A stretch of 64,000 bases of DNA from the NCBI GenBank assembly GCA_030704615.1, contig CM060733.1:40238001-40302000 (forward strand), given 5' to 3'. The notes beneath the pieces were generated by a model. The model had not been told where the DNA came from and ran no database searches. It was given only the letters and a program-made list of their open reading frames with translations. The translations under genes were made by a program, and so were the position numbers. Positions within the stretch are counted from its first letter, which is position 1. Each line of letters begins with the position of its first letter. Origin of the DNA: Takakia lepidozioides (taxonomy: Eukaryota > Streptophyta > Takakiopsida > Takakiales > Takakiaceae). Of the stretch, positions 1-10,895 are shown one piece after another.

Positions 1-180
1 GGTAACTATCTTCCTCATGGCTTAGGGCTACTATTGGTGGTGTGGGAGCCGAAAGAGCAAGAATACCTTGCTGATTTCTTCACATCCGCCATAGCTCGGT
101 GCAAAGAAGCCTAGAGTCCAAGAGACACAAACCCTAGCTTGGCGTGGCTAAACCCCTTGGAGAAATGGCTAAACTGTCAT

Positions 181-1235
181 GAGTGGCCTGTGGGGCTGTG
201 ACGGGCTGTGACGGCTGCCCCTAGCCTTTGGGCTGTGAGGGCTGTGAGAGGCTGTGAGAGGCTGCCCATGCCTTTGGGGCTGTGATGGGCTGTGAGGGCT
301 GTGACAGGTGCCTGAGGCCTTTGGGCTGTGAGGGCTGTGAGGGCTGTGAGGCCTGGGTTGTGATGGGCTGTGAGGGGCCTGTGACAGGCTGTGGGGCTGT
401 GTGGGGGCTGGGGCTGTGACAGGCTGTGGCCTGTGGCCTGTGGCCTGTGGGGCTGTGAGGGGCTGTGGCGAGCTGTGACGGGCTGTGAGGGGCTGTGACA
501 GGCTATGCCCAGTGGCCTTGGGGCTGTGACGGGATGTGCAGGGCTGTGACAGGCTGACTGTGGCCGGGCTATGGGGCTGTGACGGCTGTGCCCAGTGGCC
601 TGTTGGGCTGTGAGGGCTGTGAGGGCTTGACGGCTGTGCCTAGTGGCCTGTGGGGCTGTGAGGGCTGTGAGGGCTTGACAGGCTGTGATAGGCTATGGCA
701 GCTGTGACAGGCTGTGACAGGCTGTGATGCTGTGGCAGCTTGACAGGGTGGTGGGCTGTGGGGCTGGTGTTGTGTGGGCTGTGACTGTGAGGGGCTGTGA
801 CAGGCTGTGCCCTGTGGCCTGGGGCTGTGACGGGCTGTGACAGGCTTGCGAGCTGTGACGGGATGTGAGGGGTTGTGACAGATGTGCCAAGTGGCCTGTG
901 GGGCTGTGGGCCTTTGGGGCTGTGACCCTGTGACTGTGTCGGGTTGTGACAGGCTGTGCCATGTGGCCTATGGGCTGTGAGGGGTGTGATAGGCTGTGGC
1001 CTTTGGGGCTGTGACACCGTTGTAGGGTGACAGCTGTGCCTGTGGCCTTTGGGTTGTGATGGGCTGTGACAGGCTGTGACATGTGGCCTTTGGGGCTGTG
1101 ACAGGCTACGGCCTGTGGGGCTGTGACCCTGTACCTGTGAGGGCTGTGATAGGCTGTGGCCTGTGACCTGTGTGGCCTGTGCTGGTCTGTGGTGGCCCGT
1201 GTTGACCTGTGGACGGCCTGTGCTGACTCGTGGAG
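181..1235 (+). repeat. GGCTGTGA-type minisatellite in retroelement leader
   Basis: About 1 kb of degenerate short repeats built on GGCTGTGA, GGCTGTGACAGG and GGCCTGTGG. It lies upstream of gag and recurs in the inverted copy at 62200-63275, so it belongs to the element and is not a host satellite. Long open frames through it on the minus strand (peptides repeating SQPVTA) are by-products of the repeat and are not genes. Confidence 0.9.
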
Positions 1236-1902
1236 GCACTGGTGGACTGCCTAAGGACTGGTATGTGGTCTTGAAGGCCGAATTTGAAGCTCGTGGAGGG
1301 CGGTTTGAGGAGTCTTCATGATATTCCCATGGTCATGCAAGTGAGGGAAGAGAGAGAGAGAATAGTGTTGGGATGAGGGCATGCTGGGGTTAGGCATTGC
1401 TTTAGCTTCTCTTCCTCGTAGTTTCCACCCTCTCATTAGGCCAAGACCTTTCCGTAGGTGGAGGCAAGAGTCAGTCCGGGTTTGGGCTGGGGTGTCCTTG
1501 CAGGAGCAACACCGTGGAGTTGTTTTGGTGTGGGGGAGTTGTCGTTCTGATTTCTTGTGTTTGGATCCCTCCATACCTGCATGCTTGACTGTGCGCCATG
1601 CTAGTTTTGTGTGGGCGCTTGTTTTTATAGGTGATTGGTCCGGATTTGATCACCGGCCAGTCCTAGAGCATGCTGTCGATGGTGAGGCTGGGGTGATGAC
1701 CAGCCAGACCATCATTGTGTCTCCTTTGGTGAGGTTGGAGGTAATGACCAGCCAACCATAGGAGTGCTTGTGGTGGATGCAGGTACAGGTGTAGGCTATG
1801 TTAGGAACTTAGTATTCCAAACCATAAGCCGCAACAGGTTCTCTACCCGGTTACCTTGTGGAGAGGGGGTTAGGGACATGTTCATGACCGGTTGAGTGTC
1901 AA

Positions 1903-3325
1903 CACGGAGGTGCCACTAGTTGCTGGGGACAGTGCCGGTTCGAGCACTAGCGATACTAGTGGTACATGAGACGAGGTGTGCGGTTTAGGCCACCTTCACC
2001 TCCTGTGTCTTCTACGGAAGGTTCTGATTCGGATTGTGAATCAGGAGGACTCATACCGGCGGTGCAAGTTGTTTCCTTGCCATTGTTGTGGGACACAATG
2101 GAGGAGATGTATGGAGCTACCAAGGGGCCACGAAGGTACTTTGGGGCGGTGGGCACCATCGAGTTGGATGATTTTATCCAAGAGTTTGATAGTTGGTGTG
2201 ATTTGCAGCAAATGCGCAATCCACAACTATTTACGCCTTTCATGGCATGGAAGGGGTTGTTTCAGCACCTTGAGGGGCCGCCTATGGATGATTACCATGA
2301 GTTCAGGCGGGGCATGAGGTTGAGATCGAGGAGTGGAGGATGTACTGGTCACCCGACTATGTCTCCATCACTAGGGGCACTAGAGCCACGAGGGCAGTGC
2401 TACACCTGCCGCTGCACCGGCAGCTTCAGCAAGTAGCAGGACTAGTGGACTGGTGGTACAGTAGCTACGACGTCCACCCAAGCCACTACCGCACCAGCAC
2501 TAGTACCGTGCCTGCCTTCAACCCTGTTGTGGAGTTCTTCGAAGAGTTGAGAGGAACTACCAAGGGGTGAGGACAGAGAAGTTGCGGAGCTTGCAAGAGT
2601 TCCAACGGAAGCCGACCGAGAGCTTGAGGGAGGCTTTCACTCGCATGAGGCGCTTGATAAATGTAACCCAAGGGTTACGGAAGCTCAGGCAGTCCAATTC
2701 TGGTATGGGATATTGGACAAGGAGCTGAGGAGAAGGGTGCGGGATGCAACTCTCCTACAAGCGGCCCAACCCACCTTAGCAAATGTGTTTTTTGCTGGCA
2801 GCGGATAGAGCTCAACATGGTGGAGGAACGAGTGGTCATGGTGGGATTTGCTAAGGAGACACCACGGGTAGTGGTGCTCCTAGCCAACCACTACCTCAAC
2901 GTGCTCAAGGCAACAAGGGGCTCAGGTGAAGCTCAGGGAAGGCCAGAGAGGACCTCAGATGCAGGGGTCTCTCCCTTCATTTGCTGGCCAACAACGGGCG
3001 GATGTGGTGTGCTGGACATGTGGAGGACCCCATGTCAAGAAGGATTGCCCAGAGGGAGGCAAAGGGTCGGGCACATGCACAGTTGCAGTGTGGGCATTGT
3101 GGCAAGCACGGGCATGGAGAGCCCAGTGTTATGGTTTGCATCCTGAGTTGCGCCCAGGCCAGTTCCAAGGGAACAATGGTGGCCGGGGGCGAGGTGGAGC
3201 AGCCCAGAGAGACGAGGTGGCCAGCCAAGGTGCAGGCCAAGGGCAAGCTCAACATGGCCAAGGACGCGGAGGTCAGGGTGTTGACCAAGGCATGGCCAAC
3301 CGCTTCAGCAGCTAGAGCAGGCTCG
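1903..3325 (+). pseudogene. gag region of copy 1 (frameshifted)
   Basis: Fragments in several frames give a capsid-type Gag, including ELDDFIQEFDSW at about 2165-2195 and a Pro/Ala/Thr linker near 2400-2520. Two CCHC-type knuckles follow: CWTCGGPHVKKDC (from 3010, with C-x2-C-x3-H-x4-C spacing) and a C-x2-C-x4-H-x4-C knuckle from about 3089. The matching region of the other copy (59500-61551, minus) supplies the intact frame at points where this one shifts, for example after HEFRRG near 2310. Its role would be particle assembly and RNA packaging. No single frame spans it. Confidence 0.75.
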
Positions 3326-4039
3326 CTGCCATGGCTACAGCCAGGTGGTACCGGCTCTAAGGCCGGATGGTCCACCTCCTGCTCCTGAGGAGGAGATATG
3401 GGAGGCATGGGATTCATGTGTGGAGCAGCACTACCACTAGTGCAGGTGGAGTCTGCTGCAGCCGTGACTCGAGGAGCAGCACGAGTTCCTGAGCCACGAG
3501 GTGCAGAGGTGGAGTTGGATCCACAGTGGGGAGGCAAGCCGTCAGGCTAGGCTTCCTCAGTCATTCACATTGGCGGAGACAGTGTCGACGCCATCCATGG
3601 CACCTAGTTCTCGCCCGACTGTTACCGAGGCGGAGGTTACTATGCCATTGGGGAGAGCTACACGGGTAGCACCACTACCTAGTGTTGCCAAGGCTACGGC
3701 AGCTAGTGTGCTGCTAGGAGCGGCCACTGTGTGCAGGCTCCATTGTTCTCGGCTACCATGATTGCGACGCCGGGTAACCAGCTGAGGTGTTCAGGCTGGC
3801 AGCTAACTCTGTGAGAGTGGGGAGGTTACTTCATCTTCTACGGAGATAGTGGGAGGTGTAGTGCCGGAGGGATCCTCGGATTTGAGGTCAAGACTGCCAC
3901 GGCGGCGCCATGGCAAGCTGCAGCTGCAGGTTGATGGAGCTGCCAGCTAGGCAGCCATTGAGCGCGCCATGGTGACACCTGGAGTTGTCATGTTAGACAA
4001 CCAGGATGGCATTTTCTGTTTGAGTGGACCGGCAAGACC

Positions 4040-4740
4040 GGCCACTGCGGTCTTGTTGACTCGGGAGCTCAGCCATTGATGCTGGGCAGAGCTGCTATTG
4101 CAGGCTTGGGCCTCACGGAGGCGGATATGGAGCCTTGTCCTTTCCAGATACAGACGTCTCTGGGAGGATCGGAGCAGGCTCGGGGCATGACACGGCGTGA
4201 GTTGGCTATCAGACTACGGCCGGATCACCCTACAGATGGCTCAGTGATGCGAGCCAAGGCCATTGTGACAGACGCGATCTCATACGATGTCCTGGTTGGT
4301 GGGGCAGTGTTACCCCATGGGCTTCACCCTGGATTTTTGGGAGGAGTCAGCTTCCTATAGGCCTGCATGGCAGTCAGGGGAGGGCCGGCGTGTGCAGCTC
4401 CCTGTGACGTTCATAGAGAGTTGCGGTTGCCCAGCGAGGCAAGATGCCGACACTAGCAGCATTCACACGGCAGTGAGTTGGCCTAGAGAGTTGCTTGAGG
4501 GCAACGCTCATTCAGAGGATGTGCCACCTCCGGGAGAGCAGGATGACATGTATGGTATGGCGGAGTTGCCTACCATGGTTGCTCAGACTCCATTGTGGGG
4601 CACGAGCAAGGATTTGCAGCGGGATGCTGATCGACGGGTGCAACAAGCCTGGGTGGAGGCTTTTGTACCGTCAGGAGAGGAGGAGAGTGCGGGGATTGCA
4701 CCAGGACCACCTCAATGTCTCCATTGGACACCACACCTAT
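4040..4740 (+). pseudogene. retroviral-type aspartic protease plus linker, copy 1
   Basis: The frame at about 4050-4360 contains the catalytic DSG triad region (LLTRELSH-type reading here; LLDSGAQPLMLG in the other copy, with the DSG codons kept at about 4055-4065) followed by a C-terminal segment YDVLVGG typical of gypsy proteases. A 120-residue acidic linker without recognised domain leads into the methyltransferase. The frame is broken around 4290-4330. Family knowledge: this enzyme processes Gag-Pol. Confidence 0.65.
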
Positions 4741-4744
4741 TGTG

Positions 4745-5830
4745 TGGCAGTATCCGGATGAAGGCATTTGTCTTCTGGACTTGTTTGGCGGGATCAGCAC
4801 CGGATTGGCTGCTGTGTTACAGGCAGGTGTACGAGTTCGGCGTTACTGTATGTGGAGAGGGATGAGACTGCACGACGCGTTTCACTTCGCCATGTTGCTC
4901 AGTTGGTGCAGGTACCCTGAGTTGTTGTCGGTGTCTGCAATTCGTGGATATCAGCAGGCCTTGCCAGAGACATTTCGTTGCTGGGGCGCAGGATTTGGAA
5001 CGGGTTGGCTCCATTGATCTGGTAGTGGCAGGTTGGCCCTGCCAAGGGCATTCATCAGCCGGGCATGGTAATGGATTGTGACGAGGTTGGGTCTGTTTTG
5101 GGAGATGATGCGGGTTTTGCGCCACTTGCAGCTTCATCAAGTTGTATCTCCAGCATACATCTTGGAGAATGTGCCACTGATGGGCGATTTTTGGGCCAGG
5201 GTGATGGCCAGTGTGCATCAAGTCCGGTCGTGGCTTGGGTCAGCAGTGTTGCTAGATGCAGCTACAGTGGGGTCACGGGCTCATCGTCTACGGCTATGGT
5301 GGACTAACTTGATGTCACCCGCACTGCTCAAGCGTGCATTTGATGGGGAGCAGTGGCCAGTACATCTCACAGTGGATAGCATTCTGGACACATGGAGGCA
5401 GTCTCAGCGTGTGAGACACGATGACCGTTTGCCTTTGGCAGTGGTCAACAAGGTGGGTCAACCACGAGCAACATTACCTACACTGCTCAGCTTCCCAGGA
5501 TCGCATGTTTTCCGGGATAGTGGACCTGGCCTCCTATGGGATGCTCAGCAGTTAATGGAGCCTAATGCTGACGAGCGTGAGCGGGCAATGGGTTTTACCA
5601 CTGGTACCACGGCGGTGTCGTCTCTTTCCGAGGCATCACGTCGTGAAGTGTTGGGGCAAGCAATGGATCTCAATTGCTTAACCTGGATTATCAGCTTGGC
5701 TATGGCTGAGCAACGCAGAGTGCGGAGTACACTTCCCTCGACGGTCTCTCTGCCTACCGAGACGGTACAGGCAGTGAGTGGGGGCGAACATGTGAGGACC
5801 ACAGGGTGCATGCATCCATGGCACACGTGG
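4745..5830 (+). pseudogene. cytosine-5 DNA methyltransferase domain, copy 1
   Basis: Motif I (LDLFGGISTGLAAVLQAG) reads from about 4770. Motif IV with the catalytic cysteine reads AGWPCQGHSSAG, Cys codon 5040-5042. Motif VI ENV is at about 5165-5173, motif VIII GSRAHRLRLWW at about 5270-5300, and motifs IX/X ERERAMGF and LGQAMDLN at about 5575-5670. The order and spacing are those of C5 methyltransferases; the wording of motifs I, VI and VIII is nearest in style to the DNMT3/DRM group, which is an inference by eye. The frame is broken just after motif IV: an Arg codon of the other copy (CGA) is TGA here, followed by a small deletion. The C-terminal half (5078-5956) is open. Confidence 0.85.
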
Positions 5831-6009
5831 GAGGTGCTCGAGGTTCAGAGGGAATTGGCAGCCAAGGTGGCGATGAAAGATGAGGTTGGGGATTTTTCTC
5901 GGGTGGAGGAAGTCCTTGAGGATGAGATGATGGGCAGGATGAGGCCTTGTCACTGATTGAGCAGGTAGGGAGTACTGCTCAAGAGGTTGCAACATAGCAA
6001 CCACTGGAC

Positions 6010-6450
6010 GTGTCCTCTATCTCTAAGCCCACTGGACTTAAGGTTGCAGTTACGGAGGACAATTGGGAGCCTGATACTGGACCCATTGTCACCGGAGGAG
6101 AGAAACGACGTATACGGCGGTTCCTGAGGCTTACAAGAATTGCTTTGTCTCTCGTGCTACAGTGGAGGAGCATTAGAGACATGTTCAGGTTGTGCATCGA
6201 CCAGGTTTGGTCAATAGGGATGCGGATGGATTGAGCTGCTATCCATGCACGAGCCAGCAGGATGACACTGGAGCTCGGTGGCATGGTGAGACGGACGAGG
6301 AGATGGTACCGGGATGGCATGCATCTGCCTTTTTGTGTATCTTGGCATCGGGAGGTCAGGTTGGACCTACAACAGGGATGACTGTAGACGGAGTGTCTAC
6401 TGAGACCCTGAGGCTAGTGATGAACCAGGTGGTGCCAGAGTATACATGAG
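6010..6450 (+). pseudogene. residual RT N-terminus joined to RNase H tail, copy 1
   Basis: After a segment equivalent to EDNWEPDIGPIVTGGE of the other copy (about 6055-6105), the frame reads AYKNCF near 6130-6150, which opens gypsy RT. It then switches to a segment containing HRPGLVNRDADGLS at about 6190-6235, the usual RNase H C-terminal signature (HRPG...N..AD.LS). The RT palm and most of RNase H, normally over 1 kb, are missing. The position of the junction is inferred from comparison with 57121-57330. Confidence 0.7.
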
Positions 6451-6459
6451 GATTCGGCT

Positions 6460-7874
6460 GTGTTGGACTACCTCCGCCCGGGAGACACGACAGCCACTGT
6501 GACTGTCAGGGAGAGGGATCGGATCCTGCAACGAGCCAAGAGATTCAAGTGGGAGGGGATACACCTACTTCGAGTGTGTGAGGATGGTCGGGTGAGGATT
6601 GTGCCTCACCCCCACACGTGCACGGTTAGAGCGGCATGCCCATGAGGAGTTAGGCATTTTGGAGTACGACGCACTCACAGTTTACTGCAAGGGCGGTATT
6701 GGTGACGTGGTATGCATACAGAGGTGCAACAGTTCATGGCTAGGTGCATGATATGTGACAGGGTGCGTGCTTCATTCAACACCCCTACATCACAGTTGCA
6801 TCCTTTACCAATCATGGGATTGGGCTACAGGTGGAGTCTTGACTTCGCAGGACCGTTGCCACTGACTATGCGCCACCAGAGATATGTGTTGGTGATGGTG
6901 GAGCACTTCTCCAAGTGGATTGAGTTGGTTCCATTGCCTGATAAGGCTAGTGAGGGGGCTGCGTATGCATTCTTGGATCGTGTGCTTAGCCGATTTGGTG
7001 CTCCAGCTAAGGTACTCACGGACCAAGGGGAGAGTTCTTGGGGCGTTTCAGGCTTTTGTGATAAAGCCTTGATAGACCACCGCACCACTTCTCGGGATCA
7101 TCCTGAGGCCGATGGCTTAGCAGAGAGAGTTGTTCAGACGGTGAAGAGGGGTTTGCGCAAGTATGGCTTGCAGAAGGGACACCTAAGATTGGGATCTTCA
7201 GGTTCCTTGGTTAGCCATGGGCTACAGGTTCAGCAAACAGCATCACTTGCCTCCTTCTCACCATATTTCCTTCTCTTTGGCCGAGAGCCGGATTTGCCTG
7301 CAGCCATTCGTAGGGACACTGCTCAAGTCCTTAACCTTGACGATCCGGACGTGTGGGTACGTGCATGTGATCTGCGTGCAGAGTTCTTCAAGAAAGTTAT
7401 GCTCATGGCTTTTGAGAACCTTGCCATTGCACAACACCATGATACATTGAGGTATGTCACTATACGTGGTGGAGGATATCGTCCTGGGGTTCGGAGGTTT
7501 AGCCCTGATGACTATGTTTATTTGCAGCAGACTGTTCCTACGACTCTAGATGTTACTGCAGGGCATGTTATTCTGAGGTTCGAGAGGTGTTGCCCTCAGA
7601 GGTCCTGATCTTGGAGGGTCGGGATGGCATGACTTGGAAGGACCATGTGCGTAATTGTGCGCCATGTCACCTTCCCAATGTCGATGGCAGAGTTGATCCA
7701 AACTTGGCAGTGGTACCTGCAGGTTTGAGGTGCATGCTCTGTGGGTCTGCCAAAGGGGCAGCCACCATGCTAGTGTGTGATCGATGCTCAAGGGGTTGGC
7801 ATATGGGATGCTTGACACCACCTCTTGAGAAGGTTTCTGATGGAGATTGGTTGTGTCCACACTGCTTGGGATAA
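6460..7874 (+). pseudogene. integrase with C-terminal PHD finger, copy 1
   Basis: The zinc-binding N-terminal part shows the CMICDR pair at about 6745-6765. The DDE core keeps all three acidic residues: D in SLDFAGPLP (about 6840), D in VLTDQGE (about 7010-7030) and E in AERVVQTVKRGL (about 7120-7150). A GPY/F-like segment (DDYVYLQQTVPTTLDV, about 7510) leads into LEGRDGMTWKDHVRNC. The protein ends with a PHD finger, 7725-7874: CMLC, CDRC, WHMGC and CPHC give the C4HC3 pattern. The main frame stops at 7608; the PHD part is open in an overlapping frame (7587-7874), so one frameshift separates them. Confidence 0.85.
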
Positions 7875-8134
7875 TGGCAGTGGACATGACTAGAGGCAGC
7901 TAACAAGACATGGGAGGCCAAGCTCATAGGAGTCAATACATGAGATCCCAAGCTCAAGTTCACAGGTTGCAAGACGGCGACTAACGATGGGGCAACTCTT
8001 GCACCCGGCCTCTTGATCTATCGAGTTTGAGTGTAGTAGGGATAGTGGTGGAGGACTTGGTGAGGCTATGATCACTATCACATCTTGTGGCTACCTGGAC
8101 TTAGAGGGACCTAAGCACCAGCTAGGGGGGCGAT

Positions 8135-8796
8135 TGTGTGGACTAGTGACTGCCATAATGGGCAGCATAGTGGCAGCCTAGTGGTTGAACTAGTGGCTGG
8201 ACTAGTGGTATACTAGTGTGTGGTGTGCACATGTATTGTGTGGTTTTGGACAGCGATGTAGTTGTGTAGCGATATGTATGCGCACGACAGCTGTCAAATT
8301 ATCTTACCACTAGTATGAAACTAGCTAGGAAATAGCTAGCTTTTACATATTGACATTTGGGATTGGCCCAAGTGTCAATCCAGGGGTCAAGGCAGATTTA
8401 GGCCCTGGAGTGGTTATCTTCACGGCAAGCGCGGGAGGCTCATCTTTCTTGAGTTGAGCCTCACCGCGCCTAGCTATGGCGCCGTAGTGTGGATTCCCCA
8501 TGGCATGGGGTGCACTTGGCTTGACTTGTATTTGAATGATGAGGTTATATATGCATGAGTTTATGTTTCAGCTTTGTGAGCTCGCATGAGCTTGTGCTTG
8601 TATTCTTCTTCTTTATCATTGTGTGGACTAGTGACTGCCATAATGGGCAGCATAGTGGCAGCCTAGTGACTGACTAGTTGTAGCCTAGTGTTTGGACTAG
8701 TGGTTGGACTAGTGGTATACTAGTGTATGGTGTGCACATGTGTTGTGTGGTTTTGGACAACGATGTAGTTGTGTAACGATATGTATGCGCACGACA
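8135..8796 (+). repeat. 3' terminal repeat region of copy 1, unit order A-B-A
   Basis: Directly after the polypurine tract comes unit A (8135-8289), starting TGTGTGGACTAG and ending GCGCACGACA. Unit B (8292-8619) starts TGTCAAATTA, ends TTTATCA, and contains two hairpins (GGCTCA/TGAGCC and CCCCAT/ATGGGG). A second unit A follows (8620-8796). Each unit begins TG and ends CA. The same A-B-A order occurs at 33885-34406, B alone opens the third element at 31388, and A alone ends copy 2 at 55145-55309. Which part is the true LTR cannot be settled here because both 5' LTRs of the large copies lie outside the window. Confidence 0.75.
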
Positions 8797-10480
8797 CTGA
8801 TCTGTTTTATAGGATAACTGTACATACCTTCAACTTCTATGAAGTCATATCTATTTGTGTGATCAATTTTTGGCATGTTTTGTAGACATGCATCTTTGTA
8901 GTAGTTCGTACTCCACTTGATAAGTAAATACCTCATTGCTTTTGTTTGTTGATGACTCATGCCCACAATAGGTCTTTTTTTCCGTTCCAGATATGATCTC
9001 TTCGAGCAATATAGGTATGCGAGCAAACACTTTAGTATGATGTGTGGAACTGTCTTCTTCAACCTCCACCATTTCACATTTGTTTCTTTGTATAACTTCA
9101 ACATCACTGGGTGAAAGCTTCGATGACTACATTTTTCCATCACATCACGTTTTTTACAAGACATAGTTTGATTCAATTGTACTTGTAATGATGAAATGAG
9201 ACTCACTCTTATGCTTCCAACTACAACAAGCTCTGTTTTTTAAATTCCCGCCACGAATGAAGTTGATTTGTTGAAGTATTGGCTTTAGAAAATTGCATAC
9301 GACAATGTCACAGTCCATAAGAAAATGTGTTATGGATTTTTTGCACTCACTATAGAAAAACAAAGTTAGGACTCATACTAGTATTGCTCTACTCTTAAAG
9401 ATATTAAAGTCTCACAGAAAATATTATATATATATTATTGTGGGCCTCAAGAAACTGATTTATTATAAAGTACATGAATGCATGGGAACAAAATAAAACA
9501 ATGGACTTGCTTTACTAAAAGATGCATGTCATGTAGAAGAACAATAGCTTGAGGGTCAGTATGCGATATATGAAAATATAAAAAATATGAAAAAAAATTA
9601 AAAAAAAATCTGTTACTAGAAATAATATGAATAATGCCATAGTATCCGTTACTTTAGACGGTTCAGATCTTTCAGCATGGATGAATTTAGCGGCTACATC
9701 TTTTCCATAATTATTAAATCAAACTTGTGAAAAACCTTGGGACTTAGAACTTGTGTAGGCCACCCTATGGATTTTGTTGAGACACCGTTGCTTTCTTTCA
9801 CCCCCCTATCCATATATTGCCGAAGATTGTCTTTTTGATTCAATGGGTTTTTTTTTGAATTAAAGCCAATCTTCGGTGTTTCTGCGATAAAATGCAATGT
9901 GTCGTTTTAAAAAAACGTTGAATTTCCATACCCAACCATCTATAGATTGTCGAAGACAACTTTCTTCAGATTTTTTTCTGTCTGTGCATAATGGACAAGT
10001 CAACATACTAGAAAATGTCTATAAGCGCAACCAATTGAGGATTGTTGGGAGACTTCACTGCTATTTTTTGGTTGTCTGATTATCTTTCTTGTCCTATATT
10101 TGTTTGGTCTCGAACGAATACAAGAATCATAATTAAATGCGGTGAACAATTCAACCATACTCCATTTCAAATGGTCTTTGAAGACAGATCGACCCTGTCA
10201 GGCCATTTCGAGCCCATAGTCTTGTCATTCATAACAAGACCATCTCATATACAAAACCAAGTTGAAGCTTAAATCATACATAACAATCATTTATCAAATG
10301 TTACTGTTTGTCAACCAATCACACATTTTGATGGTCTGGCATCCAATTCACCCCCCACCACGAAACCTGCATGTTACCAGTACCAAATGTTTTTCATTGG
10401 ACCCATATCTTTAAAACAAAGAATTATTGTTGATCAATGGTGATGAATGAAATTAATGGCTAGGGTTTCAATTGGTCGTA
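8797..10480. other. AT-rich intergenic stretch, no gene recognised
   Basis: Short open stretches on the minus strand (8863-9363) look weakly protein-like but have frame breaks and no motif that I can name. They may be remnants of another mobile element. The rest is AT-rich with no recognised feature. Confidence 0.5.
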
Positions 10481-10627
10481 ATTCCAGTTTGGATTTTAGG
10501 TTTTAGGGGGTATGATACCCCGAGCCTCTCATTCTCTCTAGTCTCTTGCCTTCTTTTCTCTCGCCTTTTTTTTTTTCTGTAAATCTCTCGCTCTCTTCAA
10601 TTTGTTAATCATCCATTTCGTTATCAG

Positions 10628-10895
10628 ATGCTTGCAGGCGCTGTTCATTCCTTAGGTGTTAAATTCATCCCAGAAGAGGAGGAGGGTGTTACACTAGAAG
10701 CGTTGCTTGGAGCGAAGACTAAAGGTGCAGAGTCTTTTTGGTAACCTTTTTGTCATGTCCCGCATAATTTTTTCAAGTTAGCTAGACTTTCTGTTTCAAC
10801 AATTCTGGTCGAAACTGTTACTAAAGTTGAGCATTGTTTAAATGTTGTGCAGGGAAGGGGTCCCTATGGTTCAGCACAAAAACGAGTAGACCGAG
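10628..10895 (+). pseudogene. possible short two-exon gene fragment
   Basis: A pyrimidine-rich leader (10520-10600) precedes an ATG at 10628 opening a frame of 32 codons that ends at a possible donor near 10725. A possible acceptor near 10851 continues the frame for about 18 codons to a stop near 10892. The peptide contains KFIPEEEEGVTLEALLG. I do not recognise it, and the short length suggests a remnant. This call rests only on splice consensus and frame. Confidence 0.2.

Larger units (their letters stand above)
1..8796 (+). mobile_element. Ty3/gypsy-like LTR retrotransposon, copy 1, with DNMT and PHD domains (5' end outside window)
   Basis: Order seen on the plus strand: leader with minisatellite, gag with two zinc knuckles, aspartic protease, cytosine-5 methyltransferase, a scrap of RT/RNase H, integrase (zinc-binding H/C residues, DDE core), PHD finger, a polypurine tract (AGGGGGGCGAT, ending at 8134), and a terminal TG...CA repeat. 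Domain order protease-RT-RNaseH-integrase is that of Ty3/gypsy elements; the DNMT sits between protease and RT. All reading frames carry stops and frameshifts, so this copy is dead. The same element lies inverted at 55145-64000, and the first ~180 bases match 63270-63440 in reverse complement, so the 5' LTR lies left of the window. Confidence 0.9.

Noticed and set aside
181-1235. CRISPR-like or telomeric array
   Set aside because: Repeats are short, degenerate and without unique spacers; the motif is not TTTAGGG. It is a minisatellite inside a retroelement.
640-1239. Long minus-strand open frames with SQPVTA-type repeats (also 62174-63285 on plus)
   Set aside because: They are produced by the GGCTGTGA minisatellite; the periodic composition explains them in several frames at once.
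8863-9363. Minus-strand transposase gene next to copy 1
   Set aside because: Some protein-like stretches, but frames are broken and no motif can be named; left as unassigned intergenic DNA.
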